Made by a program: the position numbers and the translations under genes. DNA of 64,000 nt from Hymenochaete sp. R1 (taxonomy: Eukaryota; Basidiomycota; Agaricomycetes; Hymenochaetales; Hymenochaetaceae), in contig JAFREE010000108.1 in assembly GCA_019400425.1 (NCBI GenBank), positions 20,835 through 84,834 on the forward strand, in the 5' to 3' direction. Within the stretch, counting starts at the first letter, position 1; each line of letters opens with the position of its first letter. The notes under the pieces were generated by a model. The model saw nothing but the letters and a program-made list of their open reading frames with translations. It made no database searches and was not told the origin of the DNA. Of the stretch, positions 40,922 through 52,756 are shown piece after piece.

Positions 40922-41900
40922 CGTAGGCTTGCTTCTTCGGAGACGTGGAGGGGGATAGTTTCTTTGGAAATCGTCCACGGTGTGCCGTCGTCTATCTTGC
41001 CCAATTTATTGTATCGCTCTTATCCAACTCGTAGCAACGTGATCATTCGCGCGGTAGTTCTTGGCCGGCGCTGATCGCAAAGGAGTGCGCACCTCTTGCG
41101 CTACCGAGATCTTTCTGATGCCTCCCTCCATCTCGGATAGATGGCCCTTGTGGTCATAAGTTAAGAAAAACATGAAAGTACGGTGGAAACGCGGGAAACG
41201 GGAACATCTGGTACGTTAGTGCCGTGTGAAAAAATCACGTGCCATTATTTCGTATCATCCAGATGATCCAGAGAGAGAAAAAGTGCTCCTCGTTTGCCTT
41301 ATCGTTATCGTCGTTATTATCTTACTGAACTTGGATTTGAACTAGTTGATGTTGGAGGCTCAAGTGTTGAAGGAATCATCGGTCGTTGGAACGAGGTAAG
41401 AGACAAATTTACGCGCATAGAGATGAAAGAGTGATCTTGGCCTTTCTTCACGCTTCTTTCATATGATTCGGCGGTCCATGATTTGGTCCACGTTCCTCTG
41501 TCGGTTACGACCCGTCCGAGATCTTGGATTTGAGTTCAACGAGGTTCAGCTGAATGACTTTGTTGGCATGCACGCAATTAAACCTTCATCTCTTCGGTAC
41601 TATGCGAGAAAGAACTTCAAGGAAGACAGTCATAAATTAAGGTACTGAAACTAAAGTGTCTTTTTTCAGCGCCAGCTTCAGCCAGAGTGTCTGTCGCCTT
41701 ACAAATTGGATTTGTTAATTATTTCTTCAAGCCCCATACCGGAATCATCTGCAATACAATACATTTTAATCCAATAACAAATCACATCCGTATTCGCGCC
41801 AGGTACAGAGACATCGTTATATCTCGTTCCATCCTTGAGCATTCATTAACCTTAGAACACTTCTATTTCTCGGTCTACACCAATCTCTAAGGCGGTTTGG
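40922..41900. other. Intergenic, no gene seen
   Basis: Nearly 1 kb upstream of the GPI-protein gene and downstream of a DUF6533 gene. A 61-codon frame at 41463-41648 (plus) has no similarity or extending exons. No repeat was recognised. Confidence 0.4.
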
Positions 41901-43457
41901 TCAGACTTGGACATAATTTTGCGAAATGTCTGAAGAGAACATACTCTTGGTTACGAGAGGCACAGATGTCATTTCGTATGGCTGTTCGTCCTTGATGTCG
42001 AGAAGACCCAGTAAGGATCGGCAAGACGTTGCTGAGATCAACTGGCCAGAGAATCTAAAAAAAGTGGAATTGTGATGTCCAGCAAAAATCGGCGCTTAAA
42101 AATAAACGAACATAAGCCCAATCAATTTCATCCCTTGCTGTAGAAAGATATCCTTTAGCCTTTATTATTATTTTCGCTACAAAGAGAATAGCACACCTGA
42201 TCTAAGGTCGTGTATCGTACGTTGATGACTCTCATGCCTGTGAAATAGCCTTTATTTGAATGTCCGTTAACGCAAAGTGAAAGAACATACATATATTGAC
42301 CTGAGGAACAGCATTTCATCAGACCAAGCCGCATTGACTTTAAAAATAGCTTACAACAAAGAATAGGAATCCATCGCTATAAAGAAGAGCCATAAGCCTT
42401 TGGCTCTCATTCCGAGGTCGAGACAATGCATGGACTATCAAAAGCCCTAGTGCGATAACATCTTCCAAGAGCTAAATGCGTTTAGTCATATTCCAAGTGT
42501 ATCTCTTTAAGGAAGTCTCTCACACCGAGAGCATATACGGATACCAGATATCGAGGAACCGATCCAGCTATTACGCAGATGCGCTTGTCTCCGAGTTTGT
42601 AAAACTTTGCATCTGAAAAACAATGAGATATGCATTTTTTTTTTAAAAAAAAGGAAAAAAATGAGGGATTTATCCAGTGCGTACTTGTGGAAAGGCCAAT
42701 CGTCGCGAAGCCAATCGCCATCGCTGCTGCCTGGGAAACGAAAACAAAGTATACGAAGAAACGCGTGTCGTTCCAAGGCATATTCCATAGCCTGTACAAG
42801 CGAAAGAAGATCGAAACTGAGCGAAAGATTAGCCTGGGAATATTTCACCGAATTATGGTTCGTCACATATGCATAATGACTCCACAATGGTATTCAACAC
42901 GAAGGAAATAACAGCAAGAGCCTTGCATCTGGTGCGCGTTGAGTAAATCAGCTTTGGGACGTTGGATATTTTTTTACTGGAATTAAGTTTATTAACCTAT
43001 ACGGCAAAGAAAAGGAAGTCGCTTACCCCAATATCATGCATATCGACTGGAGGCATCAGCCCTGGTGAGTTGCATATATTAGCACGTCTGAAAGCCTGGG
43101 CTTGGTGCGACGAGAGAACTGACCCAACAGGGAAAGCAAAGGGGTGATAATAGCCAATATCCGAATAGTCAAGAAAAGCACTCTGGGAAGGACGGAAGTC
43201 ATTGCAGACTGCTTTCTCCCTCGGCACCAAATGAAGTCCAGTAATGGAACCCACACGACGCGAACCTCTCTACCTATGATAATAGCTTGATCATAACAAA
43301 GGGCTGTCACGCCCGCGACTAGGAGACAAAAAGGTAAATGTCGATATGATTATAGATTTGCATGAGAATGGCTTGACATACGGGTCAAGAATCGTGCCTT
43401 CACGATATTGCTGAAAACCGCGATCTGGCCGTCTTGGGTACTTAGGTCAATAGACAT
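41901..43457 (-). CDS. DUF6533 membrane protein (tandem copy A)
   Basis: The gene starts at 43457. The first exons are 43457-43382, 43318-43124 and 43061-43027. Spliced, they read MSIDLSTQDGQIAV..., then the DUF6533 core (YDQAIIIGREVRVVWVPLL, then PRVLFLTIRILAIITPLLSLLG), then MPPVDMHDIG. Further exons keep frame with the neighbour: CKALAVISFVLN, FFRLYRLWNMPWND, FYKLGDKRICVIAGSVP, HALSRPRNESQRLMALLY, GMRVINVRY and finally FSGQLISATSCRSLLGLL, ending at 41901. About seven hydrophobic segments make it a polytopic membrane protein. The family is strongly expanded in mushrooms and of unknown function. The join between exon 3 (phase 0) and the CKALAV exon is not settled; acceptor AAAG before 42947 would fit. 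The last two introns are approximate. Confidence 0.7.
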
Positions 43458-44234
43458 TATCGCGGAAGGGCGCCAGAGCGTACAGCGACCACAAAAAAAT
43501 CCACCATATAAGTATAAGTCCTGCTCGAATAAAACCCATCTTTGATACATATAGAGCAGGTCATGGGTTGCTGATGAGTTTGACGTCTTCAATCAGAATG
43601 GGGAGTGAGGTGACATTCTCATTGATGTTAGTTTGATAGTTATGTTCTCTCCGCACGAAGAGTTTGGTAGGAACAAGGGGAAGGCTGGAGTTTGCAGCGC
43701 CCAACGCTTGATTATCAGCGGTGTGACGGTTATTGATGACTAACAAGTACTACCACCTCATTTTTGGTTACAGACATCACTTGATCAGCCCGTGAGCGGA
43801 GACAAGAAGTGTGAATAACGGGTGTATCGCAAGGGATCTTAAGTTGTATTTGACCCAGGACGCCTCCTCAAGCGAACAGAGCGGGATGCATTCGATGCGT
43901 AAGTTGAAGGGGATTTACGTAGAATGAACGAAAAGGGAGCGTAGCAAGCATTAGTACTTCGATTTGTTGTCAGGTTGGATAGCTTTGAGGACGGAGCAAC
44001 GAAGAACGAAGGTCGTCATCAAAGAACAAGATCAGAGTTCCAATCTGTTGAAGTTCCGTATTTTATATGACCCAGGCTATGGGTACATCATGATGGCATT
44101 CCCATGCGTTTGATGCCAATATCTCTCCGGGTTGATTAGAGCCTAATAAGATTAAGACAAGATGTCGTAGAAATCGAAAGAACTCATGCACCCATATGTA
44201 TTTTCCGACATTTGTTCTTTCACAACGAGACCCT
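43458..44234. other. Intergenic between tandem DUF6533 genes
   Basis: The gap holds the promoter of copy A and the terminator of copy B. An open frame at 43561-43746 (minus) has no similarity and is not joined to either gene. Confidence 0.4.
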
Positions 44235-45792
44235 TCAACCTATCTTCTCAAAAACAATGGTCTGGATTTGAGTATGTTCCTCTTCAATCGGGATGTGTCC
44301 ATGCATATCGTCGTCGCCGATGGTGAGGAGGTTCAATAACGATCTGCATGATATCGCGGAGATGATTTGGCCCGAAAATCTATTGAAACAGAGTTAACGA
44401 CATGTACGGAGCAATGTTTCGAGAAAAACACGTCACATACATCACACCGATCAAGAGTGCGCTAGCCTGAAACAACGTTTGAGCTCCTAATTTTCAATAA
44501 ACAACCCGCGATGAAACGTTACCCTAGGAAGAGTCATGAAGCGGAGGTTAATGATCCTCATGCCTTGAACAAGTTATAGATGTATCAGGACTCGTAGTGA
44601 ATACGCTTCTTTCGACGTACATATAGAAACCTGTCGATCGATAAGAAATAGTCAGTCGCATGAATTTGGGGGCACTGACCACGAAGAACACTAAGCCGTC
44701 CTCATATAGCAAGACTAAGAGTCTTTGTCTTTCTCTACGTGGCCTCGAAAGCGCATTAGTAAAGAAAAGAGACAGAGCCGCGATGTCCATGAAAAGCTGT
44801 TGTTGAGTATCAGTCTATGAGAACGGTGTAGGCCAAGATTAAGGTGGATGCGAAAACTCACTGCTCCGACCATCGACGCGATCGCGAATCGAGGGGGATT
44901 TGGACCAGGGGCACATATCCTCAGGTTCCCCAGTACGGTAAAAGTCTCTTGTTCTGACAAGTACCAAGTAAGGGGCAGCCTCAAAAGCAACGGGTCGATT
45001 GTATATGAATAGTCAAATAGAAACTTACGAAGGTAAATCCCGGTAGAGGCAAAACTGATTGCTACCGCAGCAAATTTGGAGAACATGATCATCATCACGA
45101 AGTATTTGGCGTCTCTCCACAAAATTCCCCATAACCTGTACAATCGAAATAGAACAGTGACTAAACGAGGAAGTTATCAGAGCTAGTGTAACGTATGAAG
45201 ATGCGACACCCTCACGGATCCCAAGAGCTTCGAGAATAACGTTGAGAAGGAAAGCGGTAGCGCTGGTACCCCGACATCTGAGATTATATTGGTTAACCGT
45301 CCGAGAATGCAACGACGAGCTTCACTGCTCTCCAAAAGCGACTCAGTCTTGGCAAGCAATGCATACATACGATGTTTACAACTTACCTTAAGGGTGGACA
45401 TCCCTTCCGGTGGGAAAAGCTCTGCTCGTTATGATATTTAAAAAAACCCTTCTATTGCACCAGAGTCTCAATAAAAGAACTCACGAACGACTGCCAAAGC
45501 TGAAGTGATGATCGCCAGGTAGCGTATAATTAGAAAGAGGATTCTAGGAAACCCCATGGATACAGCGTTCCGCCTCCCTAACCGACACCGGAGCGACTCC
45601 AGCAGAGGAACCCACACTACTTGGACCTCCATCTTCACCGTGAGGAGCTGATCATACACAAGCACTGCAAACCCCGAAACTTTGGACACTGGTGAGAGGA
45701 TGTACGCAACTGAAAGAATTCAATGCCGTACGGGTTAAGCATTTTGTCGTATTCAAGTCCTGTAACGCCGTTACGGCCGCATCGAACGACAT
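44235..45792 (-). CDS. DUF6533 membrane protein (tandem copy B)
   Basis: Exons 45792-45732 and 45688-45485 give MSFDAAVTALQDLNTTKC followed by the DUF6533 core VLVYDQLLTVKMEVQVVW and RILFLIIRYLAIITSALAVV. Exon 3 (from 45421) reads LFPPEGMSTLK. Later exons carry CRGTSATAFLLNVILEALGI, LFRLYRLWGILWRDAKYF, QQETFTVLGNLRICAPGP, LFMDIAALSLFFTNALSRP and RQRLLVLLYEDGLVFFV. The last exon starts IFSGQIISAISCRSLLNLL and ends at 44235. Every block aligns with copy A and exon order is the same, so the two arose by tandem duplication. As in A, exon 3 ends in phase 0 while the next hydrophobic exon needs another phase with the best acceptor. An alternative donor (GTATGC, about 45366) may solve this, or the gene may be damaged. 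Function unknown. Confidence 0.66.
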
Positions 45793-47620
45793 TGTTAGGA
45801 GCAAGAGGGCCGAGAGTGGACGCGAAGTGTGATGAGTTTATTGTCACAGAACGTATAAGTAGCATTTCGTTGCGAAGATCTCTGATACGAGCTGAACTGA
45901 ACGAATGAGTGTAGTCGCAGCCACTAGTGCTGATGGACACCCGAAGCACGAGTCTGCGGAAAGAAAAGTGCTTCTACTACCCCACCAGCCGCGTTCTGTT
46001 TCACATTCTTCCGTTATCGGGCCTTCGTGATGAGAGGTGAAAACGGAGTTGACATGATGGGTTCCTATAATCAATGAAATGGCGAACCCACGACGCACCA
46101 TACGCTGATGACGTTTCAAATCAGAATCGTGATGAATACAAAAGCGGGGATACAGACGTTGATGGTAGCCTAGCTTGCTGGGGCGGACTTGTCCCAGGAT
46201 CAGCTTCTCTGAGCGTGGGTCGGGAGCTGTTGTTGAAGCTCCTGTGATCAGTATTCAGAAGCAACTGGTGTTGTGTATTGGGACAAGGGTTCAAGCGCTA
46301 ATATCCGAGGCGACTAAAAATGTTCAAACTTTGTCTCATAACGGTGCTACCGGCGAGCATCTCACTTGAACGACTGATTATCGGGCACTGAGGTCAAAGG
46401 CAGCGTCATATTGTTCATTGCAAGGCGTTAGCAATCGGTAGAAAACCACTGTGCTTGTAGTCAGGTAACTGGGAGTTAATCTGCTATTTTTCAAGCAGAC
46501 GTCAATTCTCAAGGATACAGACGCCAACAGAGAGCGACAAATGTAGCGCACCTCAGCCTATTGTACAGAAAGGAAATGAGACGATAACGCTGGTTGGGGG
46601 GCCTCTTTCTCCCTCCCTGGCTTCTTGAGGGTAACAAACTGATGGCGTTGACGATATCATGCATATGCCATCTCATAGGCATGGCTAGGCAGCTTGTTAA
46701 GCTTTAAGAGAAGAGGTGTAGGGAGACGGTAGTGTAAGGTAGATGAATAGCGAAAGACAACTAGTGCAAAGGCTATCGAAAGCGTTTTCGGTTCATTATG
46801 TAATATCGGGATCTAACCAACTTTTTTTAGCGCCGAACGAGCGCCGCAACTCAATGTCTCATCTCAATCATTGCTGTAAATGTATACATGAAATTTTTTC
46901 ATTCGGCTACCCTATACACATCACCTCTCTTTCCCTCAAAACAATAGACGATGACAATGGGAAGCATAAAATGCATATTGAGAAGAGGACGAGAGTAAAG
47001 AAAGGCGGAGGTAAGAGGAGCGACAATAACTGCTATTTGCGACAATTTTTTGACTTTGATTGGTGAGTGGTTGTGGAGTTTGGGAAAAGGCATCATCGCG
47101 ACTTGAAGTCATTATCGTGAACATGACAAAACCAGGCGATATGGAAGAGAAGCAACAAGACCTGACCATGAATGCGGCCCAAACCGCAATTAATAGATGC
47201 GTATGATGCCAGCTGCGATCGCCATTAACAGATGCTCACACGTGCGGAAACGATGAAACGGAGGAAGGATCAAAAAAGACCAAAGCACATTGGAAAAGTA
47301 GAAGTGGAAATGGGAAGCGGTTTAGCGCGCGGATGGCAATGACTGAGAAAACCAACCGGGAGATGGACATTCGAGAGAAAGTACGATGATATTGAGGTCG
47401 AAGAAGGCGTGGGATGTTGACGCTGACGTAGACAGCGCACACTCGTCATCTCACTGTCCGAACCGATACTTTCTTTGACACCGTATGTCACAAAGACCAC
47501 TGCGATGTCGCCCAACAAGATGGCAACGCAGAAGAAAGAGGGGGGGAGGGGAAGACGGAGAAATCAAAAAATGACAAGAAAGCGATGAAACAAAGGGGCG
47601 GAAAAGGCACAGATTGTGAT
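45793..47620. other. Intergenic, no gene seen
   Basis: This 1.8 kb gap lies between the start of a DUF6533 gene and the end of NAP1. Frames such as 45844-46119 (minus) and 46743-47066 (plus) have no similarity and uneven composition. No transposon ends or tRNA-like structure were recognised. Confidence 0.4.
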
Positions 47621-49141
47621 TCACTGGGTCTTGCATTCCTCAGTGTTCTGCGAACCTCCTTTCTTGCCTTTCGGCGGCATACGTAGACGAAGGTCCGCAT
47701 CCTAAACAAACACAAAATAGATAAGTTTTAAGCAATACATAATAAAATATAAAAGAAACGCACATACGTCTTCTTCGTCACTCTCATCTTCGTCAAATTC
47801 ATCTTCGTCTTCCGAGTCTTCATCACCGCTCTCCCATTCTTCCGCATCCCATTCAAGAGCTCTGCCAGTGAAGTAATCGACAGCGTGTGGAATGATCTGA
47901 TAATAAGATTGGATATAAGCGGAACGAATTGGAGATAGAAATGGAACCACGTACCCTGTCTTTGAAATCGTCCCCGATCTGGTAGTCGAGGGCAAGGGCA
48001 CTGTCGAGTTCTGCCAATTCTGCGTCGCTGAGGCCATTCTCGGCTGCGCTGCCAGGGGGCGGCGGGACGGGAGGGGCAAAGAAATTGAAGAAGGAATCGA
48101 CGGGCTTGGCTTTACGCACAAGACGAGTACGGTTCGTGTCTGCAACGTCGATAAGTAACATTCAGCCGCAACGGTAGACGTCAAGCTACTCACTTTTGTT
48201 ACGTTGCTTCTTCACCTCTACTTCCTTCGTCAAATCCTTATCCTCCTTCCATTTAATCTGCTGACCAAGTGCTCGTTCGTACACAAAGTCACCCGACACG
48301 TCGATGTCAGGTTTATAGAGATACGTCTTCTCAAGTATTGTATCCTCAAAGAAGTCATTCGGCTCAAAGAAGAACGACAGCTTGTAGCCAAGACGCTCCC
48401 CGCCTTTAGGGAGATAAGAAATTGTGACATCTGTAAGGTGCTCAAGGGCCTTCTCGTCGCGTTCCGTGATAAGTTCGCTGATACCAAGGTGATTTCGAAT
48501 TGCAGTAAGCCAGAAATGCTCGATAGATTCGGTCTCACTCGAGTTGGAGGGAAGACGCTCGTATTCTTCATCGATCCGGGCATTCTCGTCTTCCCCTGCA
48601 GTGATTTCTTCGGGCGTGGGCTTGCTCTTCCCGTTCACAATCTCCGATCGGCGATCGTAGAAAACTTTCATCTTTTCGAGGTACTAAAGGATATCAAATG
48701 CGTTAACTTTTATGATTGTGGGAGCGCATACATGTAGGCACTGAGTCTGGAGGGATGAGGACGTACCTTGCGTTCAAGTTCAAAAACTTCTTCTTTATAG
48801 TCCTGCTTCAGGTCATCCACCTTCACTTGTAACCCTTGGAGCGCGGCGATGCTACGCTTAACTTCTACGGGTAATTTCTCGATGTAGCCCGAGCTTGCAC
48901 CGAGAAGCGACGAGAGTTTGCCTTGAACAAGGCCAGCGAGAACATTCGCGCTATCGGTCGCTTCAAGGGCTGCTTTTATATCATCCGCATCGATTTCGTT
49001 GTCTTCGGAAATGTTGGGCATTTCGCTCGGGCGTGATATCCCTTGCGCAATTGGCGCACGGGTGAGAGGCGTATTTTGCGGAGTCGGTGCTTCAAAACTT
49101 TCGGAATTTTTGGCGGCGTCGATAGGTAAGTTTGACGACAT
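47621..49141 (-). CDS. NAP1: Nucleosome assembly protein NAP1 (histone chaperone)
   Basis: Exons 49141-48767, 48683-48194, 48139-47955, 47896-47768 and 47701-47621 close in frame to 419 residues, the usual length. Landmarks: a long dimerisation helix (IAALQGLQVKVDDLKQDYKEEVFELERKY); SIEHFWLTAIRNH; the earmuff and beta parts (LTDVTISYLPKGGERLGYKLSFFF, LEKTYLYK); FFNFFAPP; and IIPHAVDYFTGRALEW. The acidic tail is run-like (EDSEDEDEFDEDESDEED). The protein shuttles H2A-H2B and other histones and assists chromatin assembly, moving between cytoplasm and nucleus. The very C-terminus is CKTQ, a CaaX-like box comparable with the farnesylated CKQQ of animal NAP1-like proteins. The ATG at 49141 is the first in frame after a stop-rich leader. 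Confidence 0.95.
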
Positions 49142-49521
49142 TATGTTGTCTATGTTGCCGAGTACGATGAGCTCTGAAGGGGAAGATGGGGAGAAAGAAG
49201 ATGGAAACGGCTGCGACGAAACGATGAGGGCTTAGGGATGGGACGGAGAGAGAGGGGAGGCAAACAGACAAAGCTACAAGCAACACTATTTGAAACGTGA
49301 CGGCCGTGACGTGACGTGACGACAACCCTAAGCCCGCCTTTTTTTCCCTTTCCGCCTCTACTAGGTCAGAAGTTATCTTTACCTCTAGGTCAGATTTATT
49401 ACTAGCCATCATTTCTTTTCCCATTATTTTGCACATAAAGTGGACGCCTGAAAGAGTATTTCTATGTTACACGATTAATAATAAAATAGTATCAGGCTAT
49501 CAGCGTTAATCATCGTTCTCG
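49142..49521. promoter_or_regulatory. NAP1 promoter region and ferric-reductase 3' flank
   Basis: A 380-base gap between two minus-strand genes. It must hold the NAP1 promoter; a GTGACG/ACGTGACGT-rich stretch at about 49298-49322 resembles CRE/ATF-like elements, but this is only a pattern. Confidence 0.35.
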
Positions 49522-52500
49522 TCAAAAACCGAAGTGTTCGACATGTAAAAACACATTCGCGCTCCCACTCAATACCTTTCCTGGACCAGCAATATCTGTT
49601 CTTCCCAGAGTGCTCCTCACATCTTGTACAAGCGACTGAGGACCCGATACTACATAAGGGTGTTCAGTGGTCGTGTTCAAATACAGTCTTACGAGAGCAT
49701 GATGAAAGAACAACGACTCACCACATACACACACATCTCTGCTCTCCTGGAGCGGATTTCCCCTTCCTGTAAAAACATCCACAAAGTCAGGTCGATGGGT
49801 TTCTCGCGTCACAGACGCTGGCACCCTAAGCCCTTCTCCAAATTCACCTCCTATTCCTGCGTTCACCCTCTCTTGTCCCACCCATTGTCTATTATTCATG
49901 CTAATTCCGGGAGCGTGCGCACGCGTAGGATCAGCAGCTCCGCTAAGCCCAGGTCCATACATGCCCCCTCCGTACACCCTATAATGCCTTCTTTCACTTC
50001 TTTGTCCCCTTCGATCCATCGGCACACCCATCGGTGATATCGGTATGTCCTCCATCACAGATCCCGCAGTTGTAGACGGCGGAGGAGCTGGATCTTGGGG
50101 CTTCGGGACAAAAGCAAACGAGGGAGGTCGAGGGGCAGCTCGAGGGTGCTGGAAAGTCGATTCTCGGAGTTGTGGTGAAAGTGCGTTTGGGTCTTCAATA
50201 GTGCCCGGCTGCGGTTGAAAGTGGGGCTGTGGCGGTGGGCGATGTGGTGTAGTAGTGGGAAGTGATGCATCTCGGCCTTCCAAGCCGCGCGCTGCGTATG
50301 GTGCCATAAAGAAAGGCGGGGGAGGCTTGAATGCCCAGCTATCTCGCGTACAATGGATGCGAATCTGGACGTCAATGGGAAGAGGTGTCGCTTGAAGCAA
50401 GGTAAGCTCGTTATGAAACCAATCTGCTTGGCCTTTGCGATTGATTGAAATTAGTTTAAGGTCTAAACCGCGAGAGATACTATCACGTACGTGCATCTCG
50501 GATGGTCCATATGAGCAAGACGTGCTTGCATATTGTCGATGACGGATCAAGTTGTGCCCGTCTGGCAATGAACCATTGATCAACTGCGGTTCCCAAAATG
50601 ATGGTCTATCGTATACTCACCGAACCAGATCCAATAAAAGTGGGAATACGAACGTGATGCCAGACCCTCCTTTGTATAAAAAAGAGGATTGAATGTCTGA
50701 GTCGAAACGTTAAAGAAGGCGCACTCACCAGCAATGAGCACGACTCTTTCATAGCTCGACACCTTCGGTGGACAACCATACGGTCCATCCACGAGCACCG
50801 ACGCTCCGACAGCAGCTCCCAGCTGATTTCCCCGTCCCCGCTCTTGCGACAGTCTCTCTGTATAGTCACGCAACCTCTTCGTAAAACCTTCTCTGGGCCG
50901 GATAATAAATCGCATTTCTACGTTTGCTCTCGATATTTGCCCCTGTTGCTGCTCTTGCGCCTCAAACCCGCCACCCTTCTCATACGAGCTTGTACCGGCA
51001 TCCATCCCAAGTTCCAGTGTCGACTGTGAATTGCCGTCGATATTCTGAGCTCTGGCACCCATATATCCAAGACCTGTCTCTGTGCCGGAGTTCAAGAACT
51101 CGCCTAAAGGCGCGTCGATAGATGCGATGGAGAATGGATGCGCCTCGAGCGAAAAGCCCATCCGACTAGCTTTCGGTACGCTAACGTATGCATTCTGCCC
51201 CGCCTTCCATCTCTCACCAAGACTCCTTACGGGTGGGAGGCGAACCAGTACACCAACGGCACCGTCCGGATACGGAACGAGGAATGCAGTAGCGTTGAAT
51301 TGCAAATGTTCGTTGGGTTCGGAGTCTCGGTCAGTGAAAGAGCGTGGATTCGAGGTATAGATAGAGATCCTAGTTTTTCGTGATATGAATCGAAAATAGA
51401 TAATCCTGCAGATTCGACTGATGCGATCTAGATACCAGAGGATGAATGCCGGATAGAAGTACGGCAGAAATCTGTAATGAGAATTAATCATAAGAGAAAG
51501 TAAATACGAAACGTTGAAATTGTTTGAACTCACTTAGGACTCTTCAAAACATGCGCGAACCCAGCCCAAAGAAAGACACTAAATTGAGTGAGATGGATCT
51601 GAATCAATTCGCAACAAATATAATGGATGTCTCACTAGATCAGAATGATATGACTTGCAAGGAAAAATTCATATAATCGCTGGCGTATAGGATGAATACC
51701 TATGAGTGTGGTAAGTGTTAAGGCGACGGTAGCGGCGACTCCGGCACGCATGAATCCATGTTCCAATGAGCTTTCCTTCGAGAGACTTAGATTACTGCAT
51801 CAGACACAGATCCAACATAAGATGTCTATGGTACGAACCCCAGTTCAATCTGTCAACAATACTTGTTAACACAAGGAAACATTATAGAGGAGCAAGACTT
51901 ACGTGACCCAGAAGGTGGACCCAAAGAAGCAAGCATAGCATGCGGCCACCAATTCGGTGAAGAAAGTTCAACTTCTCATATCCTATTCCTATCCATGCTT
52001 GAAATGCCTTCAATGCACACAATCATAAGGACGAGCGTAGGTGTAACTTACAGGAAATAACGTTGTTCTTTCCGGCCAGTGCAACGATGAAGGTCAATTG
52101 AGCAACCGCGAGTATTCCAGCACGGTTAGCCCAGTACTTTGGGTCGTACAGCCCCTTCCGATCCCTTACTAAAACAAATAGTTGGCTCAGCTTTCAACCA
52201 AACAATCTGTCATCCACTTACCATTAGCAAGTAGGAAAACGAAGATGACAAACGTGTAAATAGCAACAAAGAAAACTTTGAAGATGGGAGTTCGTGTCCT
52301 GCGAAAGCCGAAGATGCGCGTTGCGCTAACGAATGCAGCAAAGTAATGTCTTGAAGGCTCTTGCCCTCGAAGCTCGCGAACTCCTCCCACGTTCAGATCA
52401 TCCCGCAGAGGATAGGTTTGATAAGTTGGACCATTTCCATCTTGAGAGATGCGGCTTTGAGCTACATTTTCTGCCTTTCTCTTCTGATATTTTGGCCCAG

Positions 52501-52756
52501 CGATAGCAAGCTTGTACCCAAAATTGGTCAGGGCGAACAAAAGAAGAACACCGAGGAAAGTTGCTACGAGGTACAGAGGGTACGTTGAGTTGAGTTCCTT
52601 TGCAAGAGCGGTATCTGGATCATTATCTGATGAAACGGTAGACCCAGATGCAGAAGACGAAGCTGTCGAGGACGGTAAAGGTGGAGCTCTATTCACGAGA
52701 GATGTGTGCCGGAAATGCAGGCGATGGGACGGTGGAGATTGAAAGAAAGTGACCAT
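49522..52756 (-). CDS. Ferric-reductase-family transmembrane flavocytochrome
   Basis: Eleven exons (52756-52222, 52168-52052, 51997-51903, 51849-51839, 51794-51636, 51578-51534, 51471-50729, 50669-50621, 50561-50491, 50432-49722, 49649-49522) give 887 residues. Order: an N-terminal membrane helix (YLVATFLGVLLLFALTNF), more helices, then the heme-binding bundle with paired His (NFLHRIGGR...WVHLLGH and LASHIILI...FAHVL). Then come the FAD-binding HPFSIAS, LVDGPYG, and the NADPH-site AGGGSGITFVFPLL. The family reduces Fe3+ or Cu2+ outside the cell with cytosolic NADPH for uptake. Exon 4 is only 11 bases. A ~190-residue Pro-rich, low-complexity insert lies inside the NAD-binding half (exon 10), and the usual C-terminal CGP reads SGP. 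An upstream in-frame ATG at 52828 is possible. A NOX-type oxidase is less likely, given the N-terminal layout. Confidence 0.88.

Noticed and set aside
41463..41648. Small plus-strand frame between the GPI-protein and DUF6533 genes
   Set aside because: No similarity, no signal peptide, no clear splice partners; length is within chance expectation.
41901..45792. DUF6533 pair read as G-protein-coupled receptors linked to the G-alpha gene
   Set aside because: Seven-helix character is shared, but no receptor motifs are visible and the genes lie 13 kb or more from the G-alpha gene.
46743..47066. 107-codon plus-strand frame in the gap before NAP1
   Set aside because: No domain or similarity, irregular composition and no conserved context.
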